64,000 nt of DNA, from NCBI RefSeq assembly GCF_014643915.1, contig NZ_BMKE01000009.1:1-64000 (forward strand), read 5' to 3'. The notes beneath the pieces were generated by a model. It did no database searches. It was not told where the DNA came from and worked only from the letters and a program-made list of their open reading frames with translations. Below, one piece after another: positions 30,197 to 40,421 of this stretch (position 1 is the first letter of the stretch; every line of letters begins with the position of its first letter). The position numbers and the translations under genes were made by a program. This stretch comes from Oceanisphaera marina (GTDB lineage: Bacteria; Pseudomonadota; Gammaproteobacteria; Enterobacterales; Aeromonadaceae).

Positions 30197-31312
30197 TTAC
30201 ATCTGAGTTGAAGTACCGTCTTTATGCCATTCAAATACACCAAATTCGAATCCCATAAGGTCGCCTTTTTCATCCCAGGACAAAGGCCCCATCACGGTAT
30301 TGACCGGCTCGGCGCGCAGCGCTTTTGCCACGGCCGCCGGATCGGTACCGGCACGCTTAAGACCTTCGGCAATGGCTTCCACCGCCGCATAGGTAGTCCA
30401 CACAAAAGGACCACTGGCATCTTCACCCTTGGCCTGAATGGCCTGCACGACATCCACGTTTGCCGGATCCAGGTCATACTTTTTCGGCAGGGTGACCAGC
30501 AGCCCTTCCGAGGCTTCACCGGCAATAGAGGTAATGTCTTTGTGCCCCACGCCTTCCGGCCCCATGAAGCGGGCGTTAAAGCCTTTTTCGGCAGATTGGC
30601 GCAAGATCAGCCCCAATTCCGGGTGATAGCCACCGTAATAGACAAAATCGACTTTATCGCGTTGTAGCTTGGCCACCAGAGTAGAAAAATCCTTGTCGCC
30701 CGAGGTCACCCCTTCGTAGGCCACCACGTCTACACCCGCTTCTTTCAGTGCATCGCGCACGCTGGAGGCCAGGCCTTCACCGTATTGTTTTTTATCGTGG
30801 ATAATGGCGATGCGCTTGGGTTTGACCTGCTCCATGATGTAGCGCGCCGCTGTTGGGCCCTGATCACTGTCCAGCCCTATGGTGCGCATCACAAATTCCA
30901 GATTACGCTCGGTGATCACCGGGTTGGTAGAGGCTGGCGTGATCATGAGAATGCCTTCGTCGTCGTATACATCCGAGGCCGGCAAGGTACTGTCGGAGCA
31001 CAGGTGACCGACCACAAACTGGATGCCGTCGTTCACCACCCGGTTTGCCACCGCTACCGCCTGCTTGGGGTCACAGGCGTCATCATATTCCACCGCCTCC
31101 AGGGTATAGTCCCCGAGCGTGCCAGACTTGTTGAGCATTTCGACCGCCATACGGCCGCCGGTAAATTGCATGTCACCATATTGCGCCACCGCGCCGGTAA
31201 TGGGCCCGGCAATACCGATTTTAACGGTCTCTGCCGAGGCCGAAAATGCCACACCATAACCCAGGGCAATCGACACCGCCGCGGTCACCGCTTTTTTGTT
31301 CCATGTGATCAT
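30197..31312 (-). CDS. livK: Branched-chain amino acid periplasmic binding protein
   Basis: This periplasmic type I binding protein captures leucine, isoleucine and valine for LivHMGF. The 371-residue precursor has a signal peptide cut after Ala27 (SASA, then ETVKIG). The mature start VKIGIAGPITGAVAQYGD and the conserved cysteine pair in DDACDP and HLCSDS are typical. Family members are named livJ or livK; only one is present here, first in the operon with livHMGF. An AGAGG ribosome site precedes the ATG. Confidence 0.94.
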   Translation of the reverse strand: MITWNKKAVTAAVSIALGYGVAFSASAETVKIGIAGPITGAVAQYGDMQFTGGRMAVEMLNKSGTLGDYTLEAVEYDDACDPKQAVAVANRVVNDGIQFVVGHLCSDSTLPASDVYDDEGILMITPASTNPVITERNLEFVMRTIGLDSDQGPTAARYIMEQVKPKRIAIIHDKKQYGEGLASSVRDALKEAGVDVVAYEGVTSGDKDFSTLVAKLQRDKVDFVYYGGYHPELGLILRQSAEKGFNARFMGPEGVGHKDITSIAGEASEGLLVTLPKKYDLDPANVDVVQAIQAKGEDASGPFVWTTYAAVEAIAEGLKRAGTDPAAVAKALRAEPVNTVMGPLSWDEKGDLMGFEFGVFEWHKDGTSTQM

Positions 31313-31510
31313 TTCGCTTCCCTCTGTCCATTGAGTTGTTGCGCCGAAGAACTTCGGACTGTTCTTTTTCTAACCTGAGTGTGCCACTTTAACAAGCAAA
31401 ATGTGCTGCGTATGACACCGGTTAGAGCAGAAATAGAAGAAGTGTGAAGCAAGGCGCAATTACAACAAGGATAGCCAAACGGTCAAGCACGACAAGTCAG
31501 CGCGATAAAT

Positions 31511-31539
31511 ACAAAAGGCCGGCTAAGCCGACCTTTTGT
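31511..31539 (-). terminator. Terminator downstream of tdh
   Basis: ACAAAAGGCCGGC (31511-31523) and its near-complement (31527-31539, one mismatch) form a GC-rich hairpin with a TAA loop and a T-run on the minus strand, 24 bp after the tdh stop. A-runs on the other side could let it also work toward livK. Confidence 0.85.
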
Positions 31540-31562
31540 CATCAACATAAGAGAGCAGATTT

Positions 31563-32588
31563 TCAGGTCCAGTCGAGGATCACCTTGCCGGACTGACCCG
31601 AGCGCATGGTGTCAAACCCCTGCTGAAAATCATCCACCTTGAAGTGGTGGGTGATCAGGGGGCTTAAGTCCAGGCCTGACTGGATCAGACTGGCCATCTT
31701 GTACCAGGTTTCAAACATTTCCCGGCCATAAATACCCTTAAGTACCAGCCCTTTGAAAATAACCTGGGTCCAGTCAATCGCCATATCCGATGGCGGGATC
31801 CCCAGCATGGCCACCTTGCCACCATGGTTCATTTTATCGAGCATGTCGCAGAAGGCTGCCGGTACACCAGACATTTCCAGCCCCACATCGAAGCCTTCGG
31901 TCATGCCCAGTTCAGCCATCACGGTATCCAGCTTTTCATTGGCCACATTCACTGCCCGGGTCACGCCCATCTTGCGCGCCAGATCCAGCCGATATTCGTT
32001 CACATCGGTGATCACCACATGGCGAGCGCCCACATGGCGAGCCACCGCCGCCGCCATAATACCAATGGGGCCGGCACCGGTAATCAACACATCTTCGCCC
32101 ACCAAATCGAACGAAAGCGCGGTGTGTACCGCATTACCAAAGGGGTCGAAGATGGCGGCCAGATCGTCGGATACTTCGTCCGGCAGTTTAAAGGCATTGA
32201 ATGCCGGGATGACCAGGTACTCGGCAAAAGCACCTTCGCGGTTAACACCTACACCCACCGTATTACGGCACAGATGAGTACGCCCGGCGCGGCAATTACG
32301 GCAGTGGCCACAGGTAATATGCCCTTCCCCCGAGACACGATCGCCTACCGCAAAGCCCCGCACTTCCTGGCCCAGAGCGACCACTTCGCCAACATATTCA
32401 TGCCCCACGACCATGGGCACGGGTATGGTGTTTTGCGACCATTCATCCCAGTTATAGATATGAATATCGGTACCGCAAATAGCGGTTTTGCGAATTTTTA
32501 TCAATAAATCGTTATGACCCAGCTCCGGCTCGGGTACGTCTGTCATCCAGATGCCGGGTTCTGCCTTCAGTTTTGCTAATGCTTTCAT
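31563..32588 (-). CDS. tdh: L-threonine 3-dehydrogenase
   Basis: Tdh oxidises threonine to 2-amino-3-ketobutyrate with NAD+. The 341 residues match E. coli in length. Catalytic zinc ligands include the cysteine of AICGTD near residue 38. Structural zinc is bound by the [15 protein letters not shown] cluster at about 93-107, and the Rossmann motif [10 protein letters not shown] follows. Of two adjacent ATG codons the second (32588) has the better spacing from AGGA. It follows kbl by 10 bp; the two enzymes act in sequence. Confidence 0.97.
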   Translation of the reverse strand: MKALAKLKAEPGIWMTDVPEPELGHNDLLIKIRKTAICGTDIHIYNWDEWSQNTIPVPMVVGHEYVGEVVALGQEVRGFAVGDRVSGEGHITCGHCRNCRAGRTHLCRNTVGVGVNREGAFAEYLVIPAFNAFKLPDEVSDDLAAIFDPFGNAVHTALSFDLVGEDVLITGAGPIGIMAAAVARHVGARHVVITDVNEYRLDLARKMGVTRAVNVANEKLDTVMAELGMTEGFDVGLEMSGVPAAFCDMLDKMNHGGKVAMLGIPPSDMAIDWTQVIFKGLVLKGIYGREMFETWYKMASLIQSGLDLSPLITHHFKVDDFQQGFDTMRSGQSGKVILDWT

Positions 32589-32598
32589 CATGGTTTCC

Positions 32599-33789
32599 TT
32601 AAATCACACCCAGCTCTTGGCCGACTTCAATAAAGGCGGCAATGGCCTTGTCCAGCTGTTCGCGACTGTGCGCCGCCGACATTTGGGTACGAATACGAGC
32701 CTGGCCTTTTGGTACTACCGGGAAGGAGAAACCAATCACGTAAATGCCGCGTTCGAGTAGCTTGTCGGACATTTGGGCGGCCAGGGCCGCATCACCCAGC
32801 ATGACCGGAATAATGGCGTGATCTTCACCCGCCAGGATAAAACCGGCCGCGCTCATCTGCTGGCGGAAATAGGCGCTGTTTTCTCGCACCTTTTCGCGCA
32901 ATTCACCGCCGTTTTTCAGCATGTCGAGCACTTTAATGGATGCGGCCACAATCGCCGGCGCCACCGAGTTGGAGAACAGATAAGGCCGTGAACGCTGGCG
33001 CAGCCAGTCGATCACTTCTTTTTTACCCGAGGTATAACCGCCAGAAGCGCCGCCCAAGGCTTTACCCAGGGTGCCGGTAATAATATCAACCCGATCCATC
33101 ACCTGGCAGTATTCGGGAGTACCGCGCCCTTGCTCCCCGACGAAACCAACGGCATGGGAGTCATCCACCATCACCATGGCATTATATTGCTCGGCCAAGT
33201 CGCAAATGGCACTCAGATTGGCAATCACGCCGTCCATCGAGAACACACCGTCGGTGGCAATCAGTTTAAAACGCGCACCGTCGGCCTCGGCCTGCTGCAG
33301 CTGTGCTTCCAGCTCGGCCATGTTGTTGTTGGCGTAGCGATAGCGTTTCGCCTTGCACAGACGCACGCCATCGATAATGGAGGCATGGTTGAGCGCATCG
33401 GAAATAATGGCATCATCAGGCCCGAGCAGGGTTTCAAACAGGCCGGCATTGGCGTCAAAACAGGAGGTATAAAGAATGGTGTCTTCCATCCCCAAGAAGG
33501 CAGACAGATCGGCTTCCAGTTGCTTGTGCAAATCCTGAGTGCCACAGATAAAGCGCACCGACGCCATGCCGAAGCCATGACTGTTCAGCCCTTGCTTGGC
33601 CGCTTCGATCAACTCGGGATGATTAGCCAGCCCCAGGTAATTGTTTGCACAAAAGTTGATGACCTCTTGCTGCCCCACTTCTATGGCAGCACTTTGGGCC
33701 GAGCTGATGATACGCTCTTGCTTGAAGAGTCCTTCTGCTTTGGTTTGCGCTAATTGTTCGGATAAATGAGCATAAAATGCCGCTGACAT
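32599..33789 (-). CDS. kbl: 2-amino-3-ketobutyrate coenzyme A ligase
   Basis: Kbl is a pyridoxal-phosphate enzyme that splits 2-amino-3-ketobutyrate with CoA into glycine and acetyl-CoA, completing threonine breakdown begun by Tdh. The 396-residue product has the cofactor-binding lysine in the motif [10 protein letters not shown] and the conserved [10 protein letters not shown] and [10 protein letters not shown] segments. It is the first gene of kbl-tdh, the same order as in E. coli. Confidence 0.97.
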   Translation of the reverse strand: MSAAFYAHLSEQLAQTKAEGLFKQERIISSAQSAAIEVGQQEVINFCANNYLGLANHPELIEAAKQGLNSHGFGMASVRFICGTQDLHKQLEADLSAFLGMEDTILYTSCFDANAGLFETLLGPDDAIISDALNHASIIDGVRLCKAKRYRYANNNMAELEAQLQQAEADGARFKLIATDGVFSMDGVIANLSAICDLAEQYNAMVMVDDSHAVGFVGEQGRGTPEYCQVMDRVDIITGTLGKALGGASGGYTSGKKEVIDWLRQRSRPYLFSNSVAPAIVAASIKVLDMLKNGGELREKVRENSAYFRQQMSAAGFILAGEDHAIIPVMLGDAALAAQMSDKLLERGIYVIGFSFPVVPKGQARIRTQMSAAHSREQLDKAIAAFIEVGQELGVI

Positions 33790-33885
33790 AGTGAACTCCC
33801 GCTATCAATCTGGCTATCTGAGGGTTAATCAGACCATTTTACTTCTTAATAACCAAACTATCACAGCAAATTCTGTCATCAACCA

Positions 33886-34548
33886 CTATTTGTGAAAGGG
33901 ATCACTGGGTTTGGCTGCCAGCGCCTGATAATGTGCCATCAGCTTTGCCAGTTCGAGTCCCTGCTCGGGATGAAAATAAGGCTTGAGCAGCAGCAACACC
34001 CGGGACACACCTTCATAGAGCACAGACTGACTGATATGAGGGGTAAGCGATTGTGCAGACTGATAGCTCACCCAGAACGACACCAACATGCGAAGCATCT
34101 CGGTAATGGGCTCTATTTCACTGTCGGGAATAGCCAGCACCTGTTGTTTGTTCAGCTCGCGCAGTAACGACTGCAGATTGAGGGCCAGTTCCTGCTGCAC
34201 TACCAGATATTGCCGATGCAGTTCGGGATCACGCTGCAAAATATCGTTGAGATTGGCGTAGAAAAAACGAAATTCCCACATCACATAGAAAATCGCATCC
34301 AGATAATGAAACCATACCGCCGGACTGGCGCTGGCAGGACCATTGATCGGGGTGAATCCCTTGCGTAAATGTTCGCTATATTGCAGAAAAATACGGTGAA
34401 TAATGTCGTTTTTATTACGAAAATGGTAATAAAGGTTCCCAGGGCTCATGCCCAGATGAGCGGCAATATGATTGGTGGTGACATTGGCTTCACCTTGCTC
34501 ATTGAATAACTGTAATGCGGCAGAAACGATGCGTTCTTTGGTTTTCAT
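33886..34548 (-). CDS. TetR-family transcriptional regulator
   Basis: The N-terminal residues 2-54 form a TetR helix-turn-helix domain, with VTTNHIAAHLGMSPGNLYYHF as the recognition region; the rest is a helical ligand or dimer domain. The ATG at 34548 is chosen over an in-frame TTG four codons upstream. Total length is 220 residues. It lies upstream of kbl-tdh in the same direction and divergent from hldD, so either could be its target. The ligand is unknown. Confidence 0.85.
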   Translation of the reverse strand: MKTKERIVSAALQLFNEQGEANVTTNHIAAHLGMSPGNLYYHFRNKNDIIHRIFLQYSEHLRKGFTPINGPASASPAVWFHYLDAIFYVMWEFRFFYANLNDILQRDPELHRQYLVVQQELALNLQSLLRELNKQQVLAIPDSEIEPITEMLRMLVSFWVSYQSAQSLTPHISQSVLYEGVSRVLLLLKPYFHPEQGLELAKLMAHYQALAAKPSDPFHK

Positions 34549-34693
34549 CAGCTTAACCAAATGCTTAAAAGTTGTTTACTGAAGCATAACACAGGCTGGC
34601 GGGTTAGTTTTCTGCCTGGTAAGCGTGATAAACTTTACGTTCAATTTAGTTCGTTTTGCCGGACAGCTTCCGGCCAACAAGAGGCATACAGCG

Positions 34694-35647
34694 ATGATCA
34701 TTGTGACTGGCGGCGCCGGCTTTATCGGCAGTAATCTGGTAAAAAACCTTAACGATCAAGGACGCACCGATATAGTGGTTATCGATGACCTCACCGATGG
34801 CACCAAATTCGTTAACCTGGTCGACCTCACCATTGCCGACTACCTCGACAAAGACGAATTCATTCAGCGCATTTTTTCCGGCGACGAGTTCGAGGAATGG
34901 GGCGGCATTGAAGTCATCTTTCATGAAGGCGCCTGCTCGGCCACCACAGAGTGGGACGGCAAGTTTATGATGGAAAACAACTATCAGTATTCCAAAGACT
35001 TGCTGCATTACTGTGTTGAGCGGGAAATTCCGTTCATTTATGCCTCTTCTGCTGCCACCTATGGTGGACGCAACGACAACTTTATTGAAGAACCACAATA
35101 CGAGCAGCCGCTCAACGTCTACGGCTACTCCAAGCAACTGTTCGACCAGTATGTTCGCCAGTTGCTGCCCGAGATCAGTTCCCAGGTCGTAGGGCTCAAG
35201 TATTTCAACGTCTATGGCCCTCGCGAACAGCATAAAGGCGGCATGTCTAGCGTGGCCTTCCACCTCAATACCCAGCTGCATAAAGGCGAAAATCCCAAGC
35301 TGTTTGAAGGTTGCGACGGCTTCCCTGACGGCGGCCAGATGCGCGACTTCATCTATGTAGAAGATGTGTGCAAGGTTAACCTGTGGTTCTGGGAAAACCC
35401 AGAAGTGAGCGGCATTTTCAACTGCGGCACCGGCCAGGCCGAACCTTTCCAGAACGTCGCTGAAGCGGTCATCAAACATCACGGCAAGGGTAGCATCGAA
35501 TACATCCCCTTCCCCGAGCAGCTAAAAGGTCGTTACCAGAGCTTTACCCAGGCCGACCTCACCAAACTGCGCGCCGCCGGTTACCCCCACAAATTCAAGA
35601 CAGTGGCAGAAGGTACCAGTGAATACATGGCTTGGTTGAATAAATAA
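34694..35647 (+). CDS. hldD: ADP-L-glycero-D-manno-heptose 6-epimerase
   Basis: HldD converts ADP-D-glycero-manno-heptose to the L-glycero form used in the LPS inner core. The ATG at 34694 gives 317 residues starting [14 protein letters not shown], the NADP-binding Rossmann motif; the upstream open frame lacks family similarity. The catalytic pair is Tyr143 and Lys147 in YGYSK. An AGAGG site lies upstream. It opens the LPS core block, directly supplying the heptosyltransferases encoded 3-9 kb downstream. Confidence 0.97.
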   Translation: MIIVTGGAGFIGSNLVKNLNDQGRTDIVVIDDLTDGTKFVNLVDLTIADYLDKDEFIQRIFSGDEFEEWGGIEVIFHEGACSATTEWDGKFMMENNYQYSKDLLHYCVEREIPFIYASSAATYGGRNDNFIEEPQYEQPLNVYGYSKQLFDQYVRQLLPEISSQVVGLKYFNVYGPREQHKGGMSSVAFHLNTQLHKGENPKLFEGCDGFPDGGQMRDFIYVEDVCKVNLWFWENPEVSGIFNCGTGQAEPFQNVAEAVIKHHGKGSIEYIPFPEQLKGRYQSFTQADLTKLRAAGYPHKFKTVAEGTSEYMAWLNK

Positions 35648-35655
35648 GGATCAAT

Positions 35656-36759
35656 ATGAATAGTCATCGCCACAGTGTTGCCCATATCTGTCTCTCTAAA
35701 GGCTGGGGTGGATTGGAAATGTATCCGGCACGTGTCAGCAAGTACTTACCAGAACAAGGCTGGCAAGCGGTGGCTATTTGTCTTAAAGGCGGCAAGGTAG
35801 CACAATCCTTTCATAACTTGGGGATCGATGTTTTTGAAGTCAATAGCCAGGCAAATGCTTTTATCAGTCTCAAAAAGATAGCTAATTGGCTTAGAAGTAA
35901 AAAGATATCGGTACTGCATTGCCACAAGTCCAGCGACCTGCGACTGGCGACCTTGCTAAAAAAGCTCACTGGTTGCCGGATCATTTTTACAGAACATATG
36001 GGTGTTACACGTCCGAAAAAAGACCTACTGCATCGTTGGATATATAGCCACGTAGATCAAGTGCTGTCTATCAGCGACGTCACTTTGGCTCGCAACCTTA
36101 ATGCCCTTCCTGTTCAAGCAGATAAAATACAACGACTTTGGCTAGGAACAGAATTTCAAGCTCCAGATAGAGAAATAAACGACATCAAGCAAGAACTTGG
36201 ACTATCTGAGCAGCGGCCCATCATTGGTCTCCCAGGGCGGCTCAGTCCAGGCAAAGGCCATTTGGTACTGCTTGATGCCTTTAAGTTATTGCACGACGAC
36301 GATGAATTTAAAGATGCAAAACTACTGATTGTTGGTGGATTAACCGCACAAGATGGAGCCGATGAAAATTTTGTCAAAGAGCTGAATAGCAGGATAGACA
36401 GTTATAGTTTAAATAATAAAGTCGTTTTTTCTGGCTTTCGGTATGATATGCCTAATCTGCTGGCGATCATGGATGTGGTATGCATTCCTTCGCAAAATGA
36501 GGCTTTTGGTCTAACCGCTATTGAAGCGATGGCTGCCGGAAAGAAAATCGTTGCAGCTAACTCAGGGGCTCTGCCGGAAATTATTGCCGATACAGGCCTG
36601 TTAGCATCCCCCGACTCGGCCGAAAGCTTTGCTTCGGCAATTAAAGACATTCAACAAGAGAATCATCATGAGATCGCTAACCTTGCTCAGAGTAGAGCTA
36701 AAGAGATATTTAGTATACATGCTCATGTGCAGGCTCTATCCAAAATTTATATTAATTAG
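35656..36759 (+). CDS. GT4-family glycosyltransferase of the LPS core block
   Basis: The 367-residue protein has the two-domain GT-B fold of family GT4. The nucleotide-sugar-binding signature PSQNEAFGLTAIEAMA, with its paired glutamates, is near residue 280, and LPGRLSPGKGH marks the start of the second domain. The sugar and acceptor are unknown; the position between hldD and waaF suggests addition to the inner or outer core of LPS. It shares KKDLLHRW followed by (I/L)YS with the next gene product, so the two are probably paralogues. Base composition is already lower in GC than hldD. Confidence 0.85.
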   Translation: MNSHRHSVAHICLSKGWGGLEMYPARVSKYLPEQGWQAVAICLKGGKVAQSFHNLGIDVFEVNSQANAFISLKKIANWLRSKKISVLHCHKSSDLRLATLLKKLTGCRIIFTEHMGVTRPKKDLLHRWIYSHVDQVLSISDVTLARNLNALPVQADKIQRLWLGTEFQAPDREINDIKQELGLSEQRPIIGLPGRLSPGKGHLVLLDAFKLLHDDDEFKDAKLLIVGGLTAQDGADENFVKELNSRIDSYSLNNKVVFSGFRYDMPNLLAIMDVVCIPSQNEAFGLTAIEAMAAGKKIVAANSGALPEIIADTGLLASPDSAESFASAIKDIQQENHHEIANLAQSRAKEIFSIHAHVQALSKIYIN

Positions 36760-36939
36760 CCCATCATATTCCATATAAGAATCACTAAAGCAACACCACT
36801 GACACTAAGAATATATTAACTAAAGTCTAAGATAAGTTAATCATTACTTAGTATAGATAAATTCACATTTCAACGTATATCACCAGTACGAAACACAATA
36901 ATTATCAAAATATGTTATATATCCAATGAGAAACGCAAT

Positions 36940-37992
36940 ATGAACATCAATCAATGTGACGTTGTGGTTTTGTGCTTATCACACTTTGCTGGTGGCATGG
37001 AACTCGATGCGATAAAAATGACTAAAGGGCTTACTCATGCTGGCATTTCAACACTACTAGTATGTAAACATGGCAGTTTTATTTCTCAGCAGGCAAGTCT
37101 GGCTGGCATTAACTATCAAGAAGTGAGATTCAAGACTAAATTCAGCATCGGTTTAATATCGAAATTACGAGAAATAATAATAAAACAAAAAATTAAAAAT
37201 ATTATATTTCTCGGCACCTCAGAAATAAAATCAATTTATTTTTCACTGATAGGGTTAACTAAGGTCAAGTTAATAGTAAGATATGGAACTACTAGATCCA
37301 GTAGTAAAAAGGATTTATTGCACCGCTGGCTTTACAGTAGGGTAAACTATCATTTATGCATTAGCGAACACTTACTTAAAAATGTAGAAAAAATAATCCC
37401 TATATCTGATAAAGCTAATTCAGGTGTCATTTACACTAGTACTAACTTTATGTCAACGCCGCCGCAAAAACCAACAAAAAAAGCCATACATATAGGTAGG
37501 ATAGCACACGGGAAGGGCCAAATTGATGCTTTACAGGCAATTGAAAACACAGACATCCCCTTAAAACTGGTCGGCACAGGAGATGATAAAAATTACCTAT
37601 TAAAGCTGAATAATGAAATAAAAAACAGAAACCTAGAGGGTCAAGCAGAGCTAATTGGGTACCACCCACAACCACAAGAATTATTTCATGATGCTTCTAT
37701 TTTTTTATTCCCAAGTCACGGAGAGGGGCTATCCAACGCCCTTATAGAAGCTTTAGGCAACGGCTTAATATGTATTGTATATGACAACACGGTCTTCCCA
37801 GAGTTTAAAAAATTAGGGTTTCATATACACTTAGCCAGAGACAGGGATATTGAACACCTTCGAGAACTATTTAATATAATCTTAATTAATTTCAATCAAG
37901 AAATTGAGCTAGCATCTAGCAACATTTTATTGGCTAGAGCGATTTTTTCTCAAAAAAATGAAATTAAGAATCTTTCAGACATTCTCATATAA
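36940..37992 (+). CDS. AT-rich GT4-like glycosyltransferase
   Basis: The 350-residue product has a GT-B fold with HIGRIAHGKGQIDAL at the domain junction and the GT4 signature PSHGEGLSNALIEALG near residue 265. The region KKDLLHRWLYSRVN is shared with the preceding glycosyltransferase. Codon use is strongly AT-rich with many ATA, AAA and TTA codons, and it sits between AT-rich spacers (180 bp before, 48 bp after), unlike the GC-rich genes on either side. That is the usual mark of horizontally exchanged LPS genes. The substrate is unknown. Confidence 0.82.
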   Translation: MNINQCDVVVLCLSHFAGGMELDAIKMTKGLTHAGISTLLVCKHGSFISQQASLAGINYQEVRFKTKFSIGLISKLREIIIKQKIKNIIFLGTSEIKSIYFSLIGLTKVKLIVRYGTTRSSSKKDLLHRWLYSRVNYHLCISEHLLKNVEKIIPISDKANSGVIYTSTNFMSTPPQKPTKKAIHIGRIAHGKGQIDALQAIENTDIPLKLVGTGDDKNYLLKLNNEIKNRNLEGQAELIGYHPQPQELFHDASIFLFPSHGEGLSNALIEALGNGLICIVYDNTVFPEFKKLGFHIHLARDRDIEHLRELFNIILINFNQEIELASSNILLARAIFSQKNEIKNLSDILI

Positions 37993-38040
37993 TAGTATCG
38001 TGTCTGCCTGATTATCTGTATTACATAATGCTGGTACTCT

Positions 38041-39096
38041 ATGAAAATTTTGATTGTAGGCCCTTCCTGGGTCGGAGACATGGTGATGTCCCAAAGTCTG
38101 TACATCACCCTAAAACAACAGCACCCCGAGGCAGAGCTGCATGTGATGGCGCCGGCCTGGTGCTGTACGCTACTGGAGCGGATGCCTGAAGTAGACAAAG
38201 CCATAGTGATGCCACTGGGACATGGTGACTTCAAGCTCGCCGAACGCTTCCGCCTTGGCCGGCAACTGGCCACCGAAGGCTATGACTGGGCCATAGTACA
38301 GCCCAACTCCTTGAAATCGGCGCTAATACCGCTGTTCGCAGGCATCAAAAAGCGCACAGGCTGGAAAGGCGAGTCACGTTACGGATTACTGAATGATCTG
38401 CGCAGCAACAAAACCGACTTTCCGTTGATGGTCGAACGCTATGCGGCACTGGCTTATCCCAAAACAGACATGAAAGACAGCCATTGCATACCGGCGATAC
38501 CCTGGCCAAAATTACAAATCGATCTGGATAATCAGCAGCAAGCTTTGAGTGAGCTAACGCTAGATGTTCAAAAGCCCATCGTCAGTCTGTGCCCGGGCGC
38601 TGAGTTTGGTCCCTCTAAACGCTGGCCGGAACAACACTACGCAGAGGTTGCCCGGCACCAGATAGAGCAGGGAAAGCAGATATGGATATTTGGCTCGGCC
38701 AAAGACATTCCGGTTGCCGAGGCCATTCGCCATTATTTACCCGCAGCACTGCAAACGCATTGCCACATTCTGGCAGGCAAGACCTCGCTGCATCAGGCCA
38801 TTGATCTGATGGCGTTAAGCGCCACTGTCGTGTCTAATGATTCAGGCTTGATGCATATCGCAGCCGCATTACAACGTCCTTTGGTTGCGATTTATGGTTC
38901 AACTTCACCTAAATACACCCCGCCGTTGGCAGAAAGGGTGGCGATTGTTCATACCGATATTGAATGCCGCCCCTGCTTCAAGCGAGAGTGTCCATTGGGC
39001 CATTTAAAGTGTCTGAAGGAGCTGCCCGCAGAAAAGGTCCTTGCCGCTATAGCACGACTGACGTCGCCAGAACATATGATCGACAGCCTTCGGTAA
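38041..39096 (+). CDS. waaF: ADP-heptose:LPS heptosyltransferase II
   Basis: WaaF adds the second L-glycero-D-manno-heptose to the LPS inner core. The 351-residue GT9-family protein begins MKILIVGPSWVGDMVMSQSL and contains CPGAEFGPSKRWP and the ADP-heptose-binding loop SNDSGLMHIAAALQRP, followed by GSTSPKYTPPL, all typical of WaaF. Base composition returns to that of the chromosome. It is followed after 4 bp by waaA. Confidence 0.95.
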   Translation: MKILIVGPSWVGDMVMSQSLYITLKQQHPEAELHVMAPAWCCTLLERMPEVDKAIVMPLGHGDFKLAERFRLGRQLATEGYDWAIVQPNSLKSALIPLFAGIKKRTGWKGESRYGLLNDLRSNKTDFPLMVERYAALAYPKTDMKDSHCIPAIPWPKLQIDLDNQQQALSELTLDVQKPIVSLCPGAEFGPSKRWPEQHYAEVARHQIEQGKQIWIFGSAKDIPVAEAIRHYLPAALQTHCHILAGKTSLHQAIDLMALSATVVSNDSGLMHIAAALQRPLVAIYGSTSPKYTPPLAERVAIVHTDIECRPCFKRECPLGHLKCLKELPAEKVLAAIARLTSPEHMIDSLR

Positions 39097-39100
39097 CCTC

Positions 39101-40357
39101 ATGATTTATCGCTTTATATATAATCTGCTAATACATCTGTTCAGCCCTTTACTACTGGCACTGCTGTATTGGCCTAAAAAAGGCAAGCCCGGCTTTGGTA
39201 GCCGCTGGCCGGAACACCTGGGCTGGGTGCCCGCCTCACGGCAAGAGCGACCCGTTTGGTTACATGCGGTCAGCGTGGGCGAGATGATTGCCGCCACCGC
39301 CGTGATTAAAGCGCTTAAGGCCGAACAGCCAGAGCTGCCTATTTTGGTCACCACCACAACTCGTACCGGCGCCGATCTGGCGGAAAAGTTGGGGGATGTA
39401 ATCGAGCACCGCTATGCGCCGCTGGACTTTCCTTGGGCTGTGGCCTTGTTCTTGCGCCGCATTCGGCCGCGGGCACTGCTGATTATGGAAACCGAGCTCT
39501 GGCCCAACTGGCTGGCAGCCTGTGGAAAGCGGCACTTGCCGGTCATGGTGTTGAATGCCCGACTGTCGGCGCGCTCTGCGGCGCGATACCAACGTTTTCA
39601 TGGCATATTCCGGCTGTTATCAACCAATATCAGCCACATAGCCTGTCAGCACCAGGATGATGCCGAGCGCTTTGTCGCTTTGGGTCTCTCCCGTGAAAAA
39701 TTGAGCGTGACTGGCTCTATCAAGTTCGATATTGATTACGACGACGATATTCGTCACCAGGGACAACTGCTGCGTGAACAACTCGGTGTTGAGCGACCAA
39801 TATGGATTGCCGCCTCGACTCATGAAGGGGAAGACGAGCAATTGCTGCGGGCACATAAGATGCTACTGCAAAGTCAACCTGAAGCCCTGTTGATACTGGT
39901 GCCACGCCATCCGCAGCGGTTCGACCAGGTTGCGGCATTGATTACGCAGCAACAACTCACCGTGAGCCGGCGAACACAGGCAACGCTTGCAGACGTTCAG
40001 GTCTATCTGGGTGATACCATGGGCGAGCTACCGATCATGCTGGCGGCAGCCGATGTGGCGTTTGTAGGCGGGAGCCTGATCGAACGTGGCGGTCATAATC
40101 TGCTGGAGCCTGCAGCACTGGGCAAGCCCGTAATCACAGGGCCTTCGGTGTTTAACTTCAATGATATCTATCAGCGACTGTCAGAAAATAACGGGCTGAT
40201 TACCGTGCATGACAGCCATACGTTGGCCGAGTCATTGGCCCACCTTTTTAAAGACAAAGCGTATCGTTTGCGCGTAGGTCAACAGGCATTGCATGTGGTA
40301 AACAGCAACAAAGGAGCGATAGATAAAACACTCCTGCAGATCTCACGTTTTACCTAA
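39101..40357 (+). CDS. waaA: 3-deoxy-D-manno-octulosonic acid transferase
   Basis: WaaA transfers Kdo from CMP-Kdo onto lipid IVA at the cytoplasmic face of the inner membrane. The 418-residue product has an N-terminal membrane anchor (about 5-22), the catalytic glutamate Glu61 in SVGEM, the METELWPN block near residue 128 and the GGSLIERGGHNLLEPAA signature near 330. Whether it adds one or two Kdo units cannot be read here, but the adjacent Kdo kinase gene suggests a mono-Kdo core. It ends at a 30-bp palindrome. Confidence 0.96.
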   Translation: MIYRFIYNLLIHLFSPLLLALLYWPKKGKPGFGSRWPEHLGWVPASRQERPVWLHAVSVGEMIAATAVIKALKAEQPELPILVTTTTRTGADLAEKLGDVIEHRYAPLDFPWAVALFLRRIRPRALLIMETELWPNWLAACGKRHLPVMVLNARLSARSAARYQRFHGIFRLLSTNISHIACQHQDDAERFVALGLSREKLSVTGSIKFDIDYDDDIRHQGQLLREQLGVERPIWIAASTHEGEDEQLLRAHKMLLQSQPEALLILVPRHPQRFDQVAALITQQQLTVSRRTQATLADVQVYLGDTMGELPIMLAAADVAFVGGSLIERGGHNLLEPAALGKPVITGPSVFNFNDIYQRLSENNGLITVHDSHTLAESLAHLFKDKAYRLRVGQQALHVVNSNKGAIDKTLLQISRFT

Positions 40358-40359
40358 TC

Positions 40360-40389
40360 ACAATGAGTGGAGATATCTCCACTCATTGT
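40360..40389. terminator. Perfect 30-bp palindrome between waaA and kdkA
   Basis: ACAATGAGTGGAGAT (40360-40374) is followed directly by its exact reverse complement (40375-40389). It begins 3 bp after the waaA stop and lies between convergent genes, so it could act as a symmetric terminator hairpin for both. There is no long T-run on either side, so Rho-independent termination is uncertain. Confidence 0.6.
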
Positions 40390-40421
40390 CGGTTTCTGCC
40401 GTTCGATAAAGAGCGGCTTGC

